Origin: a bacterium
GTDB lineage: Bacteria; Krumholzibacteriota; Krumholzibacteriia; LZORAL124-64-63
Reading direction: 5' to 3'
Length of the DNA stretch: 6,404 nt
Assembly (NCBI GenBank): GCA_018652925.1
Contig: JABIBH010000403.1
Span: forward strand, 1 to 6,404
A model generated the notes under the pieces. That model was not told the DNA's origin. It saw only the letters and a program-made list of their open reading frames with translations, and ran no database searches. Below are positions 5,871-6,404 of this stretch, one piece after another (within the stretch, counting starts at the first letter, position 1; every line of letters begins with the position of its first letter). Position numbers and translations under genes: made by a program.

Positions 5871-6404
5871 TTAGCCCTGCTTTCCATAATTAGGTGCTTC
5901 CTTTGTAATATGAACATCATGAGGATGACTTTCACGTAAACCGGCACCAGTAATTCTGACAAGCTTTGAATTAGTTTGCAATTCAGAAATTGTCTGACAA
6001 CCACAGTAACCCATGCCACTTCTTAATCCGCCAACAATCTGAAACAGAATATCCTTGAGCATACCTTTGTATGGAACTCTGCCTTCAATACCTTCAGGAA
6101 CAAGTTTCTCAGGGTCGCTAACAGCATCCTGAAAATACCTGTCTTTACTTCCAGCTTCCATTGCAGCAATTGATCCCATACCTCTGTAACTTTTGTAAAC
6201 CCTGCCTTCGTACAGAATCTTTTCGCCTGGAGACTCTTCAGTCCCAGCAAACATTGAACCAATCATACAAGTACTGGCACCAACAGCGATTGCTTTAACA
6301 ACATCACCTGAGTACTTGATTCCACCATCGGAAACGATTGGAATACCAGCAGGACCAGCAACAGAATAAACATCGGCAAGTGCTGTAATCTGAGGGACTC
6401 CAAC
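5871..6404 (-). CDS. guaB: IMP dehydrogenase, C-terminal part; N-terminus outside window
   Basis: IMP dehydrogenase oxidises IMP to XMP with NAD+, the committed step of GMP synthesis in the cytoplasm. The frame is open from base 6404 to the TAA at 5873-5871 and gives 177 residues, a bit more than the C-terminal third of a normal enzyme. Numbered from the edge, the fragment shows [10 protein letters not shown] (25-34) with the IMP-ribose-binding aspartate, [10 protein letters not shown] (48-57), SYRGMGS (72-78, IMP phosphate binding) and the flap dyad R89-Y90 in DRYFQ that activates water. It also has LVPEGIEG (101-108) and ESHPHDV (158-164) near the C-terminus. The catalytic cysteine loop and the CBS domains would lie upstream, beyond the edge. 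Nothing is broken. The MFS gene follows after three bases, so guaB is the visible head of a guaB-MFS-crcB operon; its promoter is not in the window. Confidence 0.97.
   Translation of the reverse strand, partial: VGVPQITALADVYSVAGPAGIPIVSDGGIKYSGDVVKAIAVGASTCMIGSMFAGTEESPGEKILYEGRVYKSYRGMGSIAAMEAGSKDRYFQDAVSDPEKLVPEGIEGRVPYKGMLKDILFQIVGGLRSGMGYCGCQTISELQTNSKLVRITGAGLRESHPHDVHITKEAPNYGKQG

Overview
The window carries seven genes in three blocks, packed almost without gaps. All but two lie on the minus strand, and both ends cut into a gene. Overall composition is moderately AT-rich. Strong Shine-Dalgarno sequences (AGGAGG, GGGAG, GGAGG) precede several genes, and TTG and GTG starts occur. The sortase and its VIT-VWA partner are of the type known mainly from marine Gram-negative bacteria, so I infer a Gram-negative, possibly marine bacterium. 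The sequence alone does not let me name a phylum.

Left block (1-1601, minus strand): an FMN-dependent nitronate monooxygenase/FabK-type enzyme is followed, after one base, by queG (epoxyqueuosine reductase, the last step of queuosine tRNA modification). queG starts at TTG, has its ribosome site inside the end of the upstream gene, and runs off the left edge just after its first 4Fe-4S motif.

Middle block (1708-4318, plus strand): a two-gene cassette. The first gene encodes a secreted 696-residue protein with a signal peptide, a VIT domain, a VWA domain with a complete MIDAS site, and a C-terminal sorting signal (MPETA, hydrophobic span, basic tail). The second, overlapping it by 14 bases, encodes a 177-residue sortase with an intact His-Cys-Arg active site. 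The likely relationship is enzyme and dedicated substrate: the sortase would cleave at MPETA and attach the VIT-VWA protein to an unknown acceptor. This matches the 'marine proteobacterial sortase / sortase target' families (TIGR03784/TIGR03788, from memory). The arrangement is therefore known, but its biological role is largely unexplained. The cassette is clearly more AT-rich than its neighbours.

Right block (4313-6404, minus strand): the 3' part of guaB (IMP dehydrogenase), then an MFS transporter of unknown substrate, then crcB (fluoride channel). Spacings are 3 bases and an 8-base overlap, so these three look like one operon. crcB ends tail-to-tail with the sortase gene, the two overlapping by 6 bases. 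The only real intergenic space is the 106-base divergent region at 1602-1707. There is no stretch of 300 bases without a gene, and I saw no RNA gene, mobile element or CRISPR array.
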